Shown one piece after another: positions 21,401 through 34,309 of a stretch of 64,000 nucleotides of DNA. Positions within the stretch are counted from its first letter, which is position 1. Each line of letters begins with the position of its first letter. Source of the DNA: Sphagnum compactum (taxonomy: Eukaryota > Bryophyta > Sphagnopsida > Sphagnales); the NCBI GenBank assembly GCA_965153455.1, contig OZ234494.1, forward strand, positions 16,244,001-16,308,000, in the 5' to 3' direction. A program made the translations under genes and the position numbers. The notes below the pieces were generated by a model. It worked only from the letters and a program-made list of their open reading frames with translations, searched no databases and was not told the origin of the DNA.

Positions 21401-24400
21401 AAAACATTGTGAAACTATTTTTTCATGTTGACATGATTTAGGCTCAAAAACATTCCTCTAGGAAAACACTATAATGTGAATACATTAAGGGGTCATCATA
21501 GTGTATTTTCATTTAATTACTCATCCTTGTTGAAAATCTAGGTTTAAGGAGAATTGAAATTGGTTTATCGACTTTTCGCAAATTAAGACACTTATGCAAT
21601 TGAATCCAAAGAAGAAATGTGCACCTCATCAAGATTAGTCTTGATGAGTCTATAAGAGTTGGGCTCCTTCTTGAACTCTTGTGCCAATATCAAAGAGTCT
21701 TGAACCTTTGAAATTAAATAGGCTAGGCAAATATCTTTGGGGGTTTGAATCATTCATGAAATTGGCCCAATTTCCCAAGCACAAGCTCAAAACCACGAGT
21801 GTTGGATCTTAAGGGACATTGATTAAAAGGAACTCCTTCGTTGAAATGACAAAAATCATATTCCTAACTTCAAAGTTTCAAAGGTCTTTCCATTTGAATT
21901 ATCACCCATCACAAAAATCTTGAATGCACATTTAAGAAATATTACTTTGAAAAAACCTTGAATGAAAAACTTCATTGAAATTTTTTTCTCATGTAAATGC
22001 AATTGCATGCATTCATTCAAGTCCTTGTGCAATGGGTGGCACCCAATACACTACCCAATCACCATTCCTTGGGCTTGAACTAATTTATTGTCTTTGATAA
22101 TGTAAACTAACAAATGCTAAAAATTGTGTAAGGGCTCCCATGCTAGATCAATTAGCGTTGGTGAAGGAGATGACCATGGCTCCGTGTCACATTTGGAGAA
22201 GTAAGTTGGGTCAAAACACATTCAAAAGAGTTGTTTGCATTACTTTAAAATTGGACTACATGTCCCTTTTCCCCAAAATAAGTTTTTCATACACATGAAT
22301 TTTTTAATGAAATTTGTTGCAACTTGTTATAAAAATGGGTTAGAGTTACCGAATAAATCAATTTTTTTACTTAATAATTTTTGAATAAATAGGATTTTAT
22401 AAAATTTTGCAAATTCCTTACAAATTTTATGTTTCATTTTGAAAAATGATCATAATCTCAAATCATACCAAAAAATGTTCATTATTTTAAGGTTCAATTT
22501 CATGTATTATAAAGTATAAATTTGTTCAATACATCATGTACATTATACCCCATATATATGTGGTAAAGCACACTTGAAAATTTGGAATTAAAAAAACATA
22601 TTCTAGATTTTCAACATTTTAGAGTTCCATGTTTTTAAAATTATGAATGTTTTAAAAGTTTGTCTAATAGGTTATTATCATCTAATATTTTTTACTATCA
22701 ACTTGCTTTTATTATATGAGTCCTTTGAAAGTCCTTTGTAAAAATGTCCTTTTTGAATGGAACAAATTTTCACTTTCAAAAGTTTTTAATTAAATCAAAA
22801 CTTAAAATTGGATCAAATGGATTTTTAATTTGAATTTCTTGACATTCATATGTGTTATAAAATAAAAACATGCCTTGATTACTATGGTTTCAAATGGTAG
22901 TAAATAAATAAGTTTATGGTAATTTTGACATCTGACACTCTTTGTGGCTCCCTTGAATGTATTTTCACCCAATTGTGACTTATGAAACACTTGAATAACA
23001 ATGCCTCTAGCCTTAGGAATTAGGTTTGGAAATCTTGATGCCTTTTTTGCTTTTGCCTTCACAAATTGAAGGCATGGCTAAGATCAAAAAAAAATCTTGA
23101 TGAAGAAAAGCTTATGTGGCTTGTTTACTTGAAATCCTTGCACCTATAGTTTCTTGCAAAAATGAAAAAAAAATGTTTGGATCAAGTGGCATGCCATGTG
23201 GTTGTTTACCCTATTTTTATCATCATTTTAACTATCAACTCAAAGATTGAAAACACACAAGGAGTCACCAAGTTGAAGTTCCTTGATGTCATTTTCCATC
23301 ACTAACTTTCATGTCCTTGGGCTATGGTGAGGTAGAAAAATACCTTATGATTTTTTCAATTCTTGTAATATAGCTTTAAGAAAGTCTAAAGGAACCCAAA
23401 CCCCAATGCACAACTCCTTTTGAAGGCTCTTCCTTCACTTAGTATGTTCAAAACCAAAAACATTGGCATTCAAGGTTGTTGTGGTCTCAAAGTGCCATCA
23501 CCTTTTTCCCCTTTGAACTCTCCAACCCCATCTCCTTTTACATTTTTGGATTTGCCTTGCCATGAAAAATATCATCAAAAAATTGCTCATGATTGTCCCT
23601 TCTAACTTTTAGCCCGATATTTCCCAAAAGTGGAGAGGTTGAGATTGAGGACTTCAAATTAGCTAAAGCATTCCACACTCACACCACTAGCAAAAAACTC
23701 AAATTGTTTTAACATGAAGGCATTTAACATCAAAAAATGGATCCTTAAAATAGTGAAATGAATTTTCAAAAACATGAAGTTGAAGTGTGGAAAAAAATCA
23801 TAATTATCATAGGCTACAATCTAAATAATTTCATTCTTCATATAACAATACCATAATAGATCATTTTCTTTTGAATTAAAAACACTATTTATCTTGTAAA
23901 TGTGTAAGTTGGTCGTATGTATATATTTGGTATATATATTTGGGGTCATTTACATTTACCCATCAAAATATTAATATTTTACAATTCAATATTATACTAA
24001 ATAATAAAGCTAATTTGCTTGAATGTTTCTTTCAAATTCTTGACATGGTTAACATGTATTTTTCAAAAAATTCTACAATTTCAAGATATGATTAATTAAT
24101 GCCTAATTAGGTTAAGTATTATAATATTCATTGGTTGATAGTTGCAATAGTTTCGTTTGGGAAATTATGATGAAAATTAGGTATGTAATGTGCAACCCAT
24201 TTTTAGGCCCACTTTAAATGGGGTCTAAGATCCAAAATTTTAAAAACTAATTTGGACTCATTTGAAGCAAATTGAATCTTGAGTTGAAACCTACCTTGGA
24301 CCTTGGCTTGCATCTTAGTTCTCCAAATCATGAGTTTTCTTTTTTTTTAGTTATTTTCTATGGTTTGAAGTAATTGATTTTTCTACAAACTGGTGCCATG

Positions 24401-27062
24401 TAGATTTAACCTCAATTTTTCACTTTTTGGTTTTGAGCCCTCATTTAAAGAACCTAAAATACCCAACCCAACTTATAAGCATGTGATTCATCAATCTAGA
24501 AATTTGGGGTTATAAACCTACTTGGGGGAATGACAATCTCCATTGAAGACGTTAAATAAACCCTTAGCCCAAAAAAATGTCAAAGTTAATTGGAATGTGG
24601 GCCCAAAAGACACAAGTTATTCAATAACAACCTCATTTTTTTTAATGGTAAAATTTTGCATATTTTCAACCTAGAAAAATGGGATTCTACTTGCCCATTA
24701 CAAGTTCAGGTTAGAATTCTATTGAATTTTCTAGATATTAACATTGCTTTAACTTTTAGGGCCATTAATTGAACAAATAACTTAAGTTCATTGCTCCCAA
24801 TCGTGATTTGTGCAAACCCTTGGATGCATGGTTTTGATGTGCAGTGATTAAGAATCGATTCTCTTCCAATGATATTTTGTTGCACTTCATCACCTTTTTT
24901 GAGAACTTTATTCAAAGCTTCACCACCCTTTTTGCTTTCATGAATCTATACATAGTTGTTGACAAGGTTTAATGATTTTGTTGAATGTGACTATTAGATT
25001 TGAAAACTTTTCTAGATTTTGGAATTTGTATATTGTTTTGGAGCATCAGATTTTGTGTGATTTGGTTTTCAAATCTTCACTCAAGGTGTTCATTGCTTGT
25101 TAACTTGGTGCGTGATTCAAGATGCATATGAGATTCGAACTATGACCCATGGATTCTAGAATGCAACGAACATTTCCATGAAAATCTGATTGAAAAATCA
25201 AGGTTGTAGTGTTGCTGCAATAATGTAACAAGGCTCAAGCTCCATGATGTTTGCACATGCCTAGGTATGTTGATGGTTTAAGGTCGGCATCATAAGGACT
25301 AAACAAATAGGCAATTTGACAACTAGTTCAGATTGGGGCATATGGTAGTTTTTGAATTTTCATTGTTTCAAATGGGGGTTTGGAAGGAAATGGGGCAACA
25401 TTTCCCCTCCTCCCTATTTTGGTTGTGTATCACTTTTCTTTGTAGGTTTTGATGTTTTTGAAAGCACTAGTTTGTGTGTGGCAGAACACGTAAAGATTGG
25501 GTGTAAAGAACTAGAAGGAAATAAGGTTTGCATAACAAAATCTAGTGACTACCTTCAAGTAGAGGACCTATTAGGACTATAATGAAAATGTTGTTAGTAA
25601 ATCAAAAAACCAAGAGTTTATTCATCAATTTGATACTTGTTTTGAACGTGTTTTGCATAGAACTAAAAGTTAATACTTACTAGTTGCCTTAATCAAGTAT
25701 AAGTTGGGTCTTGAATTGTTGAACTTAATGTTCATTAACTCTATTGTCGCTTATGAATTGAGTGTTGTTGGCTTATGCTGCAAATCTTAGAAAGTTTTAA
25801 GCATTCAACTATAAATAATAAATTGTTAAATTATATGTAAATCTTTCTTTACATCCTATATTTTACTCACGGTGAGGTCCTTGATGTACTTTTGTGTTCT
25901 GTTTTTAATCTAAGGTATGACTCCCTTAAAACCTCTAGTAAACCTTAAGTTTTGACATTGTTTTTCCAAACCTATTATTGATGTGTGTCACTAAACAATT
26001 GTCAAAACATGGTTCAACTGTTGCAATGTAATAAAACTTTGAAGTCCTTGATGGTGTCAATGTTTGTAACTAGACATGGAGCTTCATCCTCTACATTGCT
26101 AATGTTATCGGAAAAGCCCATGCTTCAACGATCCTAATCCTAATCATTACAAAAAACCTAAGATGCCTGAATGGGAGCTTAATCAAGTTTTTCAGGACAT
26201 TTGTGGAGGGTGCAATCATGCTAATAGGAGCCAAAAACAATTGTAACCACTACTTAATTATGTGTTTTTTACACCAAAATTTTTTTAAAAGAATTTTTTC
26301 TTGAAAATAAGTTAAATTTTTTGCATATTATCAAATATAATATTTCATTCAATAAATGTTCAAAATATGAAGTTATTTCATTAGCATTTGACCCTTCAAA
26401 AGTAGTATAAAATATTTGTAACCATTGCTTTTTAAAAGTAAAAGGACTTTTAAATGGATTTGGAAAACTTTGAAAATGACAAATTTTTGACAAATTTTTA
26501 ACACAAACCTTTACAAAATAATACAATTTTTAAAAAAAAGCAATGATGTTTTACATCATGTTTGGGTTATTGAACCAACTTTAAGGATTGAATATGCAAC
26601 ATTTTGTTTTCTAGGAGGAATTACATGTTGTTTAGACATTACACATTAATAAGGTGTTTGAGTTAAGTTTCAAGCATTAATTGGCTAATTGTTGTGTAAG
26701 CCTATATCTTGTTGGAATGGGCAAGATCCATTTAAATTGGTGTTCAATTCTTATAGGAGATTTTGCTTCTAAGGTTTATATGAGATAAATTCCATTTGTT
26801 TAATATTTTGGATGCCAATTTTCTACTTTGTTTTCAAAGTTTTTTTTATTTGTATAAGAATATAATTGCTTCTAAAAATGAGAGCATTAATAACCTTGTA
26901 ACCCCCAACCTTTGAATATACAAAATACACACATTTTTGCCCACAAAATGATGAGATTTTAAAAAATTCAACTAATTTATTTTATAGGCTACCACATGTC
27001 AGCCCTAGATTGGAAAGCCCTAATCACCTTTGCTACCATAGAAAATCCTTTAAAAAAACTGT
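18494..27062. other. 8.5 kb of AT-rich DNA without recognisable genes
   Basis: The longest open frames are 60-90 codons, on both strands, without family signatures. The base composition is rich in AAAT/ATTT. It probably holds old transposon sequence, but I find no long terminal repeats, integrase or reverse transcriptase motifs. The one element seen is the MITE D fragment at 23740-23870. Confidence 0.5.
23740..23870 (+). mobile_element. MITE family D, degenerate partial copy
   Basis: AATAGTGAAATGAATTTTC, AACATGAAGTTGAAGTGT, ATCATAATTATCATAGGCTA and ACAATACCATAATAGAT occur in the same order as in the fuller copies at 37719-37969 and 63062-63317. The ends are not preserved. Confidence 0.6.
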
Positions 27063-27070
27063 GTAACAAC

Positions 27071-28017
27071 TAATGTTGTGTAGGTTTGCAATTTTATGAT
27101 ACCTGCTAGGTCCAGTTTTCACAAAGTAATTTTCAAAAGGGTTCGATTTTCTTCAAAAAAAATTTACACCGGGCAAAGGTAATAACATTTTTTTCAAAAA
27201 ATTTAACCAGTTCTCACAATGCCGATTCTTGGAAATTTGATAACAGTCATATATCCTTTGCTGGTTTTCACAAACTAGGTATTACTTTTTTTAAAAATTA
27301 AAAATAAAATTTTTAAATTAAAATTAAGTTAAATAACTATTGATTTGATTTTTTTCTTAATGACAGCTTTGGTTTTTTGAAAAAATTCAAAATCAAAGGA
27401 CCTTTGGTTCAAGGTTTTTGAAAGATCTCTAAAATAAATCATCATGTAAAATAAACTCTCCAAACATCATTACCATCTAATTTGGCATACCATTAATATG
27501 TACCTACCACCAAATACTAGCCCTCCTTTGGATCTCCCATCTCCTAAGGCAAATTAGACTTGACAAGCAAATTTTGATGTGGGTTTGGCGATGAAAGTGT
27601 GCTTTCTTTAGCCCTAATTAAATTTAGTTGACTTAACATCGTACCTCCGAAGTTCAAACCCCATGGTCCATGAATGATCAACAAGATCCAGTAAGTAAAA
27701 CGTTGTTCCATTCTACATAGAAACATAATTAAGTTTGATGGTCATAACTTTTTTCTCATTGCTTGTACTAATTTTTTGTGGTGGCTAAACCATGAGACCT
27801 TGACCCAAGTAAGTGGTCAAACCTTACCCAATTTTTTGATTTTTTTGTTCTTTTTTTAAAAACTAGTTTTCACATCCGATTTTCACACAAGCAAAAACTA
27901 GTAGTTTGGTTTTCAATCAAGGTTTCATTCATGGTGATACCATGAGGGGATCAGATTGGGATGACCGAACGATACCCAGGTGATGTTCGGGGGTATTTTT
28001 TATACTTGCCAACTCTG
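27071..28017. mobile_element. Non-autonomous hAT element (947 bp)
   Basis: Bounded by GTAACAAC at 27063-27070 and again at 28018-28025, an 8-bp direct repeat as hAT insertion makes. The left end is TAATGTTGTGTAGGTTT. The right end, read from outside, is CAGAGTTGGCAAGTAT. Both resemble the CAGTGTTGGGTGGGT end of the adjacent larger element. The interior has the same GGTTTTCA/GGTTCTCA-rich subterminal sequence but no transposase frame. It abuts the next hAT element through a shared target duplication. Confidence 0.7.
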
Positions 28018-28448
28018 GTAACAACCAGTGTTGGGTGGGTTTTTAGTTTTTATGATAACCATTGGGTCCGAGTATGAGACTGTTTTGAAAAAGCCGACCT
28101 AGTTTTATTTTCTTTTTCATTTTTTAAAGACCCAGGCAGGGTTTCAAAAATTTGCAAAAAATAATATTACCCAAGTTTCAAAGTGCCGGTTCTCCAACAT
28201 GTCATACTAATTAGTTTTCAAAGCCGGGTTTCATATACCGATTATTCAAAATTTTATTATCTCAAAAACTAATTTTTAATGTTCAAAAATAACAAAATTG
28301 CACAAAAAATTGATAATTCTAAAAACAAAATCAACATTTTATATGTCCACTATTTCATTTGTTCTAATGAACCTTCAAATTTTTCTAACTCAAATTTGTT
28401 TGAATTAACTCTACTAAATTGGAAGGTAGCTTACATCCATCTTTAGGA

Positions 28449-29160
28449 TCATTTGGCCAATTTTTGCTCACAAAAAATCAGCCAAAAATGAAAGTTTTCT
28501 AATTGTAAACGACATCTCTTAAGATTTGTAAGTATGCCCACTAAAAAAAAAATTCTTTCTGTTTCAATTTGTGACCCTACAATGCCTAAGATTTGACGAG
28601 CCAAAATACCAACTATAGGAAACATAGCTTCATGTTTTCCCCACCATTGAAGAGGCCACTTGATGCCTTTGGGATCCACTTGATAACACTGAAAATCAAT
28701 AGTTTCCTAGTGACAAGTTCCTTTGATAGCTCACTTGTGGATGCAATCTGTTGAAAAATATTGAAACTAATATTCATCACCTGTTTGATTTAAACATCCA
28801 ACAAATTCTGTCATTGGATGCAAATGATGATAACATTTCAAAAACATAGGATATAAAGTTTTTCTATCATATTCATCCACAATACTTACACCTTCTTCTC
28901 GCCCAACAAAAGAAGATACTAAATGAAAGCTTTTGAATCTAGGGTGTAGCATTAAAGACAACATGTTGTGAGCTTTTCTTTTTTCAAATCTTTTCAGAAA
29001 AGAAAGAAAAGAATCCAAAACACTACATACCTTTCTTCTAATGTTGGAAGCAAACAAAAATAACTCAAAAGCTATCCCATAATCATCATAAATCAAATTG
29101 ACTAGGGCAGATGGGTTTATAATTTCTTCCTTGAATTTTAAGCACATAGTAATGGCAAAT
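28449..29160 (-). pseudogene. hAT transposase, C-terminal half (dimerisation domain)
   Basis: Two minus-strand frames. The upstream one (28767-29147, 126 codons) carries LSLMLHPRFKSFHLV and EYDRKTLYPMFLKCYHHLHP, a block seen in plant hAT transposases just before the C-terminal domain. The second (28449-28679, 76 codons) is the hAT dimerisation domain itself: WPLQWWGKHEAMFPIVG, LARQILGI, then a position equivalent to SSxxxER written here as SQIETER, and a final RCRLQLEN. The frames are not joined. The N-terminal half lies beyond the LINE at 32850-33860. Inactive as it stands. Confidence 0.8.
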
Positions 29161-29439
29161 TGTAATGCATCAAAAAGTAACTAGTGCTTTTAAATTGGTT
29201 CAGAACATAAGCAGTCACAATAGCTGATAAAGAGTCCACAATTATTTTAGAAATGTGCCAAGTAAGAAAAGGAGGAACTCTTCCATTTATTTTGATAGTA
29301 TCATGGCTATTATAACAAAGAATAATAACATCCTTGAACTACAAAGCTTCTTGAAACATAATGATTTTGCTGGAAAATCTGCAAACAAATTTAAAATTCT
29401 AATGTTAAAAAATCTAACTAGAACAAATCTAACTAGAAT

Positions 29440-32400
29440 TTAACTAAACTTCTAGGCCGAGAGGCTGTAGGGCTTGCCACCCAACCTAAGTGGAAGAATG
29501 ACTACGGACTCGTGCTATCACAGCCAGCCTATGCGCCAGCGTCCAATTGTTTCTGCTGTGGATTGCGTCAAACGTCCTGTCAAGTTGGGCACCTACAACG
29601 TGAGGACTTGTTCGCGGGGCGAAGAGGGAACCGTGGAGCTGGGCTTGCTGACACATGAGCTAAAGGGAGTGAGCGTTGGGCTCTATGGGCTGCAGGAGCT
29701 ACACTGGCCAGGCAAAGGGGAGTGCGATGTCTATGCACAACCTAGTGGATCAACCAGGCCTTGGAAGCTGGTGTGGTCTGGGCGGGATGCACAACATGCC
29801 GAACATGGGGTGGGACTATTGATGGCGCCAAAGTGGGCTGATGCTTTGCTCTTCTTTGATCAGCATAGCCCCCGTTTGATCTCTGCGCATTTTCAGGCCA
29901 AAGCTGGACAACACCTCACAATGTTCTCTGCTTATTCTCCCACTGATTGCAAGGATGGGGGTGTTGAGGAAGAGGTTGAGAGGCAGTCCTTCTACAACCT
30001 GCTATTTGTTTGCTTGAAGCACGTCCCTACCAGTGACAAAGTGGTTGTGCTGGGGGACTTCAATGCTGAGCTTGGCAATAACTAGGGAGGACCAGGGTGG
30101 GGTCGTGGGCCATTTCCACGTGAATCGGGGTGCACTTGAGCCTAGTCACAATGGTGCCTCCCTCATTGAGTTGGCTGCTGCCTTTAACCTCAGGATTGCC
30201 AATACCTTTTTCAAGCATTGCCTTGGCCATCTGGCATCTTGGCGGCACGAGGCTACAAAACGTTAGTATGTCAAAGACTATATTCTTGTCTCTGGAAGTG
30301 CCATGCATGGGGTGACTGATTGTCGGGTGTATGCCAATGTATAGCATTGGCTCACAGACCACCGCTTGCTGGTTTTATCGCTACAGCTGTCCCTCAGAGC
30401 CCAGCAGCGCGATGCCCCGGGAAGGGGGCTTTGGGATGGGGAGGCACTTTATGTGCCAGAGGTTAAAGTTGCCTTTGAGGGGGCGGTGTCAAACCGTTTT
30501 TCAGCCCTCAATCCTGAGGTTTCAGACCCTGAGGATGAATGGCAAAAATGGGTGCATAACGTCTCTGCTGCTACACTGGAAAAGGTGGGTGTGCGTAAAA
30601 TGCGACGACGGCACAAGCTTGGCCTTTCACCAGCCACATTTAAACTTATTACCGCCAAGAAAGCTACACATTTGGCCAAGTTAGGCGTTGGTGCTTCCCC
30701 AGTGTCAAAGGCGGTGTATAGGGCAGCCAATGCAGCAGTTAAGAAGGCTGTAGCTCGTGATGTCAACGCTTACTTGAAACGGCAGGCTGATACGGCTTCT
30801 CGCTTGCGCGAACAAGGACGCATAGGGGACTGGGTTCGCAAGGCTAAGCACATGGCAGCAAGGGGCACCTTTGCCAAACGTGGGGCCCCAAAAGCTTTGC
30901 TAGACCGACAGGGTCTCCTCATCCACAGCCCCGAGGCACTTTTACAGCGCTTCTCCGAGCACTTTGCAGGTGTCTTAGGGGGCGGCAGATATTTGCCTGA
31001 GGAAACTCGTGTGCAGTTAGATGGCAAAGTGTGTGAGATTGAGGCTTCACTTAATACCTAAGGGGATGCTGCAAAAGAGTCGACTTTGTCGGAAGCCGCT
31101 GATTGTGTGAAAAAACTTCGCAACACTGCTGCACCCGGTGAAGATGGCAATACTTCACCTTTGCGCAAGGAGTGCTCTACTGCAGTCTGTTGGTTGCACC
31201 GGGTGATTCTGGCGATTTGGAAGTCAAGGTAGGCCCCTGTAGCTTGGAAACGTGCACTTGCAGTGCCATTATATAAGGGAAAGGGTTCGCAACAGTGCTC
31301 GAATAACTACCACGGGATTAGCCTCCTTAGCATTCTCGGCAAGGTATACGCCATGTTATTAATGCACATGGTTAGCAGGGTGGTTAAGCCTAAACTGCTC
31401 GAAGCACAACGCGGTTTTCGTTCCGGCCGGGGTACCACAAATGCCATGTTTGTGTTGCGTCAACTAACTAGCATGGCTGAACTTACTGACAACACTCAGT
31501 TGCATTAGCTTTTATTGATCTGACAAAGGCTTATGATTGGATTAATAGGGATGCGCTATGGCGGATTTTGGGCATCTACAGGGTTCCTTTTAGAATCGTA
31601 CAGCTATTAGAGGATTTGCACGTTGGAACACTTGCAGCAGTTAAGCTTGGGGGCTAGGTGGGCAAAGAATTCACTGTCAATAGCGGTGTGCGCCGAGGTT
31701 GTGTGGTGGTGCCTCTACTGTTCAATGTTTTCCTAGACTTTGTGGTTAGGTAGGCCCTTGCTGACATGCCCAGAGGTGCAGGAGTCTCAGTGGGTTACCG
31801 TGGTGATGGTAGAATACTGTTTGAACGAAGGGCAAAGGGGGACCTAACGAATTTCTTTGCTGTTATATACAGATGACATGGTGTTGTTTTCCATGAAGCC
31901 GGAGAACCTAGTGTTGATGTTGAAGGCCATGGACATCACTGCAGAACATTTTACTATGCGCATGAATGCATCTAAAACAAAGATAATGTTTATGGGCGAA
32001 GGCATGTCCCAACTTCCGGTGGATGTCACCATCAGCGGCGGTCCAATTAAGCTGGTTGATGAGTTTAAATATTTGGGAGGGGTTTTATCATCTGACATTA
32101 AACTTGATGCGGAAGTGGCGGCACGCCAAGGACGAGGGCTGGGGGCCTTCGCCCAGTTTGAGTGTGTTTGGGGCAATAAGCATTTAAAGTTGAACACAAA
32201 AATGCAAATGTTTGACACGTTTGTTGTGCCTCACTTCTTGTATGGGAATGAAACTTGGAACCTGATGCAAACACAGCAGAAACAACTAGAAGTGGTGTAC
32301 AGCAGCTGCCTTAGAAGGATTTTGGGCGTGAAGGTCACGGACCGACACTGCCTCACTCACATCTGGGAGATTTGCAAAGCCAAGCCATTGACCTTGTTGC

Positions 32401-32790
32401 TTAGGCAGCACAGGTTAAGATGGTTAGGTCACGTTGCCAGGTTACCGCAAGATAGGTACCCTCACATCGCGCTGCTAGCGCACTTGCAGGGGCCCCACTA
32501 CTTTCGCGGCCGTCCTCGGCACAGTTTTGCAACCACCTTGAAAGGGGACTTTTTGGCAACTGGAATACCAATTCATGGTGGGGAGTGGTATGAGCAGGCG
32601 CATGACAAAACTTTTTGGTGCCCAATGGTGCATGGACTCAAACTCAAGTCTCAAACGCCGACGCAAGTGCAGCCAGACCGTCCGTGCAAACGCAGGTAGA
32701 CTTAGGTCTTTGTTGTGCGATGTTTTGTGCGGCACCATGTAGTGTTGGCTATGCTGCCAATACTGGTAAAGGGCTTAATGTAATGTAATG
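29440..32790 (+). mobile_element. RTE-like non-LTR retrotransposon (LINE), nested in hAT element 2
   Basis: Runs opposite to the host transposase. The 5' boundary is between about 29430 and 29455, where similarity to hAT element 1 stops. The 3' end is a (TAATG)3 tail at 32776-32790, only about 75 bases after the last stop codon. It has an AP-type endonuclease followed by a reverse transcriptase and no upstream gag-like frame. A short 3' end with a microsatellite tail and a single ORF point to the RTE clade. GAACAAATC occurs at 29421-29429 and 32793-32801 and may be the target duplication, but it does not abut the 5' end cleanly. Confidence 0.8.
29474..32699 (+). pseudogene. LINE ORF: AP endonuclease plus reverse transcriptase, disrupted
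   Basis: Endonuclease motifs in order: LGTYNVRTC, LQELHW, SAYSPTD, GDFNAELG, then DYILVSG and TDHRLL (29.57-30.37 kb). Reverse transcriptase motifs: APGEDGN, VPLYKGKG, QRGFRSGRGT, the A motif IDLTKAYD, SGVRRGC, the C motif LLYTDDMVLF (near 31860, the catalytic aspartates present), NASKTKIMF and YLGGVLSSD. A C-terminal RLRWLGHVARLPQDR block follows. The frame is broken by about three single-base indels (near 30080, 31508 and 31853). It also has in-frame stops at 30264, 30342, 31059, 31230, 31655 and 31751, each plausibly a former glutamine codon. It is not able to make a full protein. Relatives are often mis-named craniofacial development protein 2-like. Confidence 0.85.
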
Positions 32791-32849
32791 TGGAACAAAT
32801 CAATAAGAAACAAGAAAGATAATAATTTTGGAAAAAAATTGTAATAGAT

Positions 32850-33860
32850 TAAATAATCACCTTGTCTTCATTTGAGTATTTAATTTTCTTAGAGGCAAGT
32901 TAGAATTTGAACTAGCCTTGTTGCATTCTTGTCTACCCTTTCTAGACTTTTTAGGCCAAGTTATACATTTTTGCAAATTTGATTGGGCAGATTTGATTGC
33001 CTCAAACAAACCAATAATTACTTGTTTGGGTTGCCAATCACATCCCAAAAAGTTTATAATAAGAGCGAATATATCATGCACACCCTTTGACATCCACAAG
33101 TCAAAGCTTACTGTGGTAGAAATACAATTTGTTAATTTTGGCAAAATATATACTTGTTTCGTTTTCTGCACCAAGTTAAGTAATATTTCCTAAGAAAATT
33201 ATTTTCTAGAGGGGAACACAACTCTAGGAAACAAGTGTAATATTAAGTGCTTAAACCATACACTTTCAACAAATTGTAATGGTAAATTATTTTTCACAAT
33301 CAAAAGGCCAAGGTCCTGCAAAAAGTCTTTTTGCCACACATCATCCTTATTGGAAGGTTCCATTACAACAAAAGAAGCAAATATTGCACTTGTTTGAACA
33401 TTTGGCCTTTTCTTTGTAGGTTGTCTTTCAATAGTTCTTACTGTTTCATTGTTAATTTTTTCTTCAATTTTTTCACAATTATAAAATGATCTACATCTAC
33501 ATGTTTTTTAAGAACAGTTATACCATAAGTTTTATAATAAGTTATTAATCCTTTTCTTTCTTTAGTTCTTGCAATAGGAATATTTATTGCATTTCATAAC
33601 ATAAAATACATTTCATGACTTGATGGGATGCAACTTCAATTTCTTTCCCATCATTCACACAATAAAATGCCCAACATAAAAAAATTCTATTATGCCTTCT
33701 CCAAAATTTTCTTTGAACATGTAATTTTTGCAAATTTTTCTTCATTATTTGTTCTTCATATTCTTCAACTTTGTTATTTTCTATTTGCACATTTTCACTT
33801 TCTCTTTTTTCCAAATCTTTTTCAATGTACATTTCATTTTCATTTGTCTAGTTTTCTTCA
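32850..33860 (-). pseudogene. hAT transposase, N-terminal half
   Basis: The 5' part of the transposase split by the LINE. A minus-strand frame at 33584-33832 has KNLQKLHVQRKFWRRHN and ends in CILCYE. It is matched by element 1 at 13339-13524 and probably sits at or near the zinc-finger N-terminus. The frame at 32857-33174 carries SFDLWMSKG, DIFALIINF and WQPKQVIIGLFEA, the hAT core block around the first catalytic aspartate, SFDxW. Frames are interrupted between these parts. Confidence 0.75.
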
Positions 33861-34309
33861 ATCAAAATTTAAATTTCATTTTGATTTGACTCCCCCATTT
33901 TCTACCAAAATATTATCTTCCCTAAAGGAGAAATTAGAAATTAGTATGTCTTTTGCCAAAATAATATTTTTCCAGCTATATGAAAATCCACTTAAACATT
34001 TACAAGCAATTGAAAAGAAAAAAAATGCAATGTGCTCAAAAAATACATAATGCAATTGTGCAAATGAAATGCAATGTGTAAAAATGAGATGCAATGTGTA
34101 TAATTAAATGTACAATGTCCAAATATTCCTACACAAAAAAAAACACATTATCAACCACCATTTCCCAAAAACATGGATAATTAAAAAACTCAACAAACAA
34201 AAATTGAACACAAAATTTCTCACCTTCCAACTTTGGCTTGAAGAATTCGAATTTGGATAGCTCCTCCACACCCCACACCTGCAAAAAAAGAAAACATGGG
34301 GGATGCACC

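Noticed and set aside
18494-27062. A hidden LTR retrotransposon in the AT-rich gene desert
   Set aside because: I looked for long direct repeats with TG...CA ends, a primer-binding site and protease, reverse transcriptase or integrase motifs and found none. Decayed remnants cannot be excluded without a similarity search.
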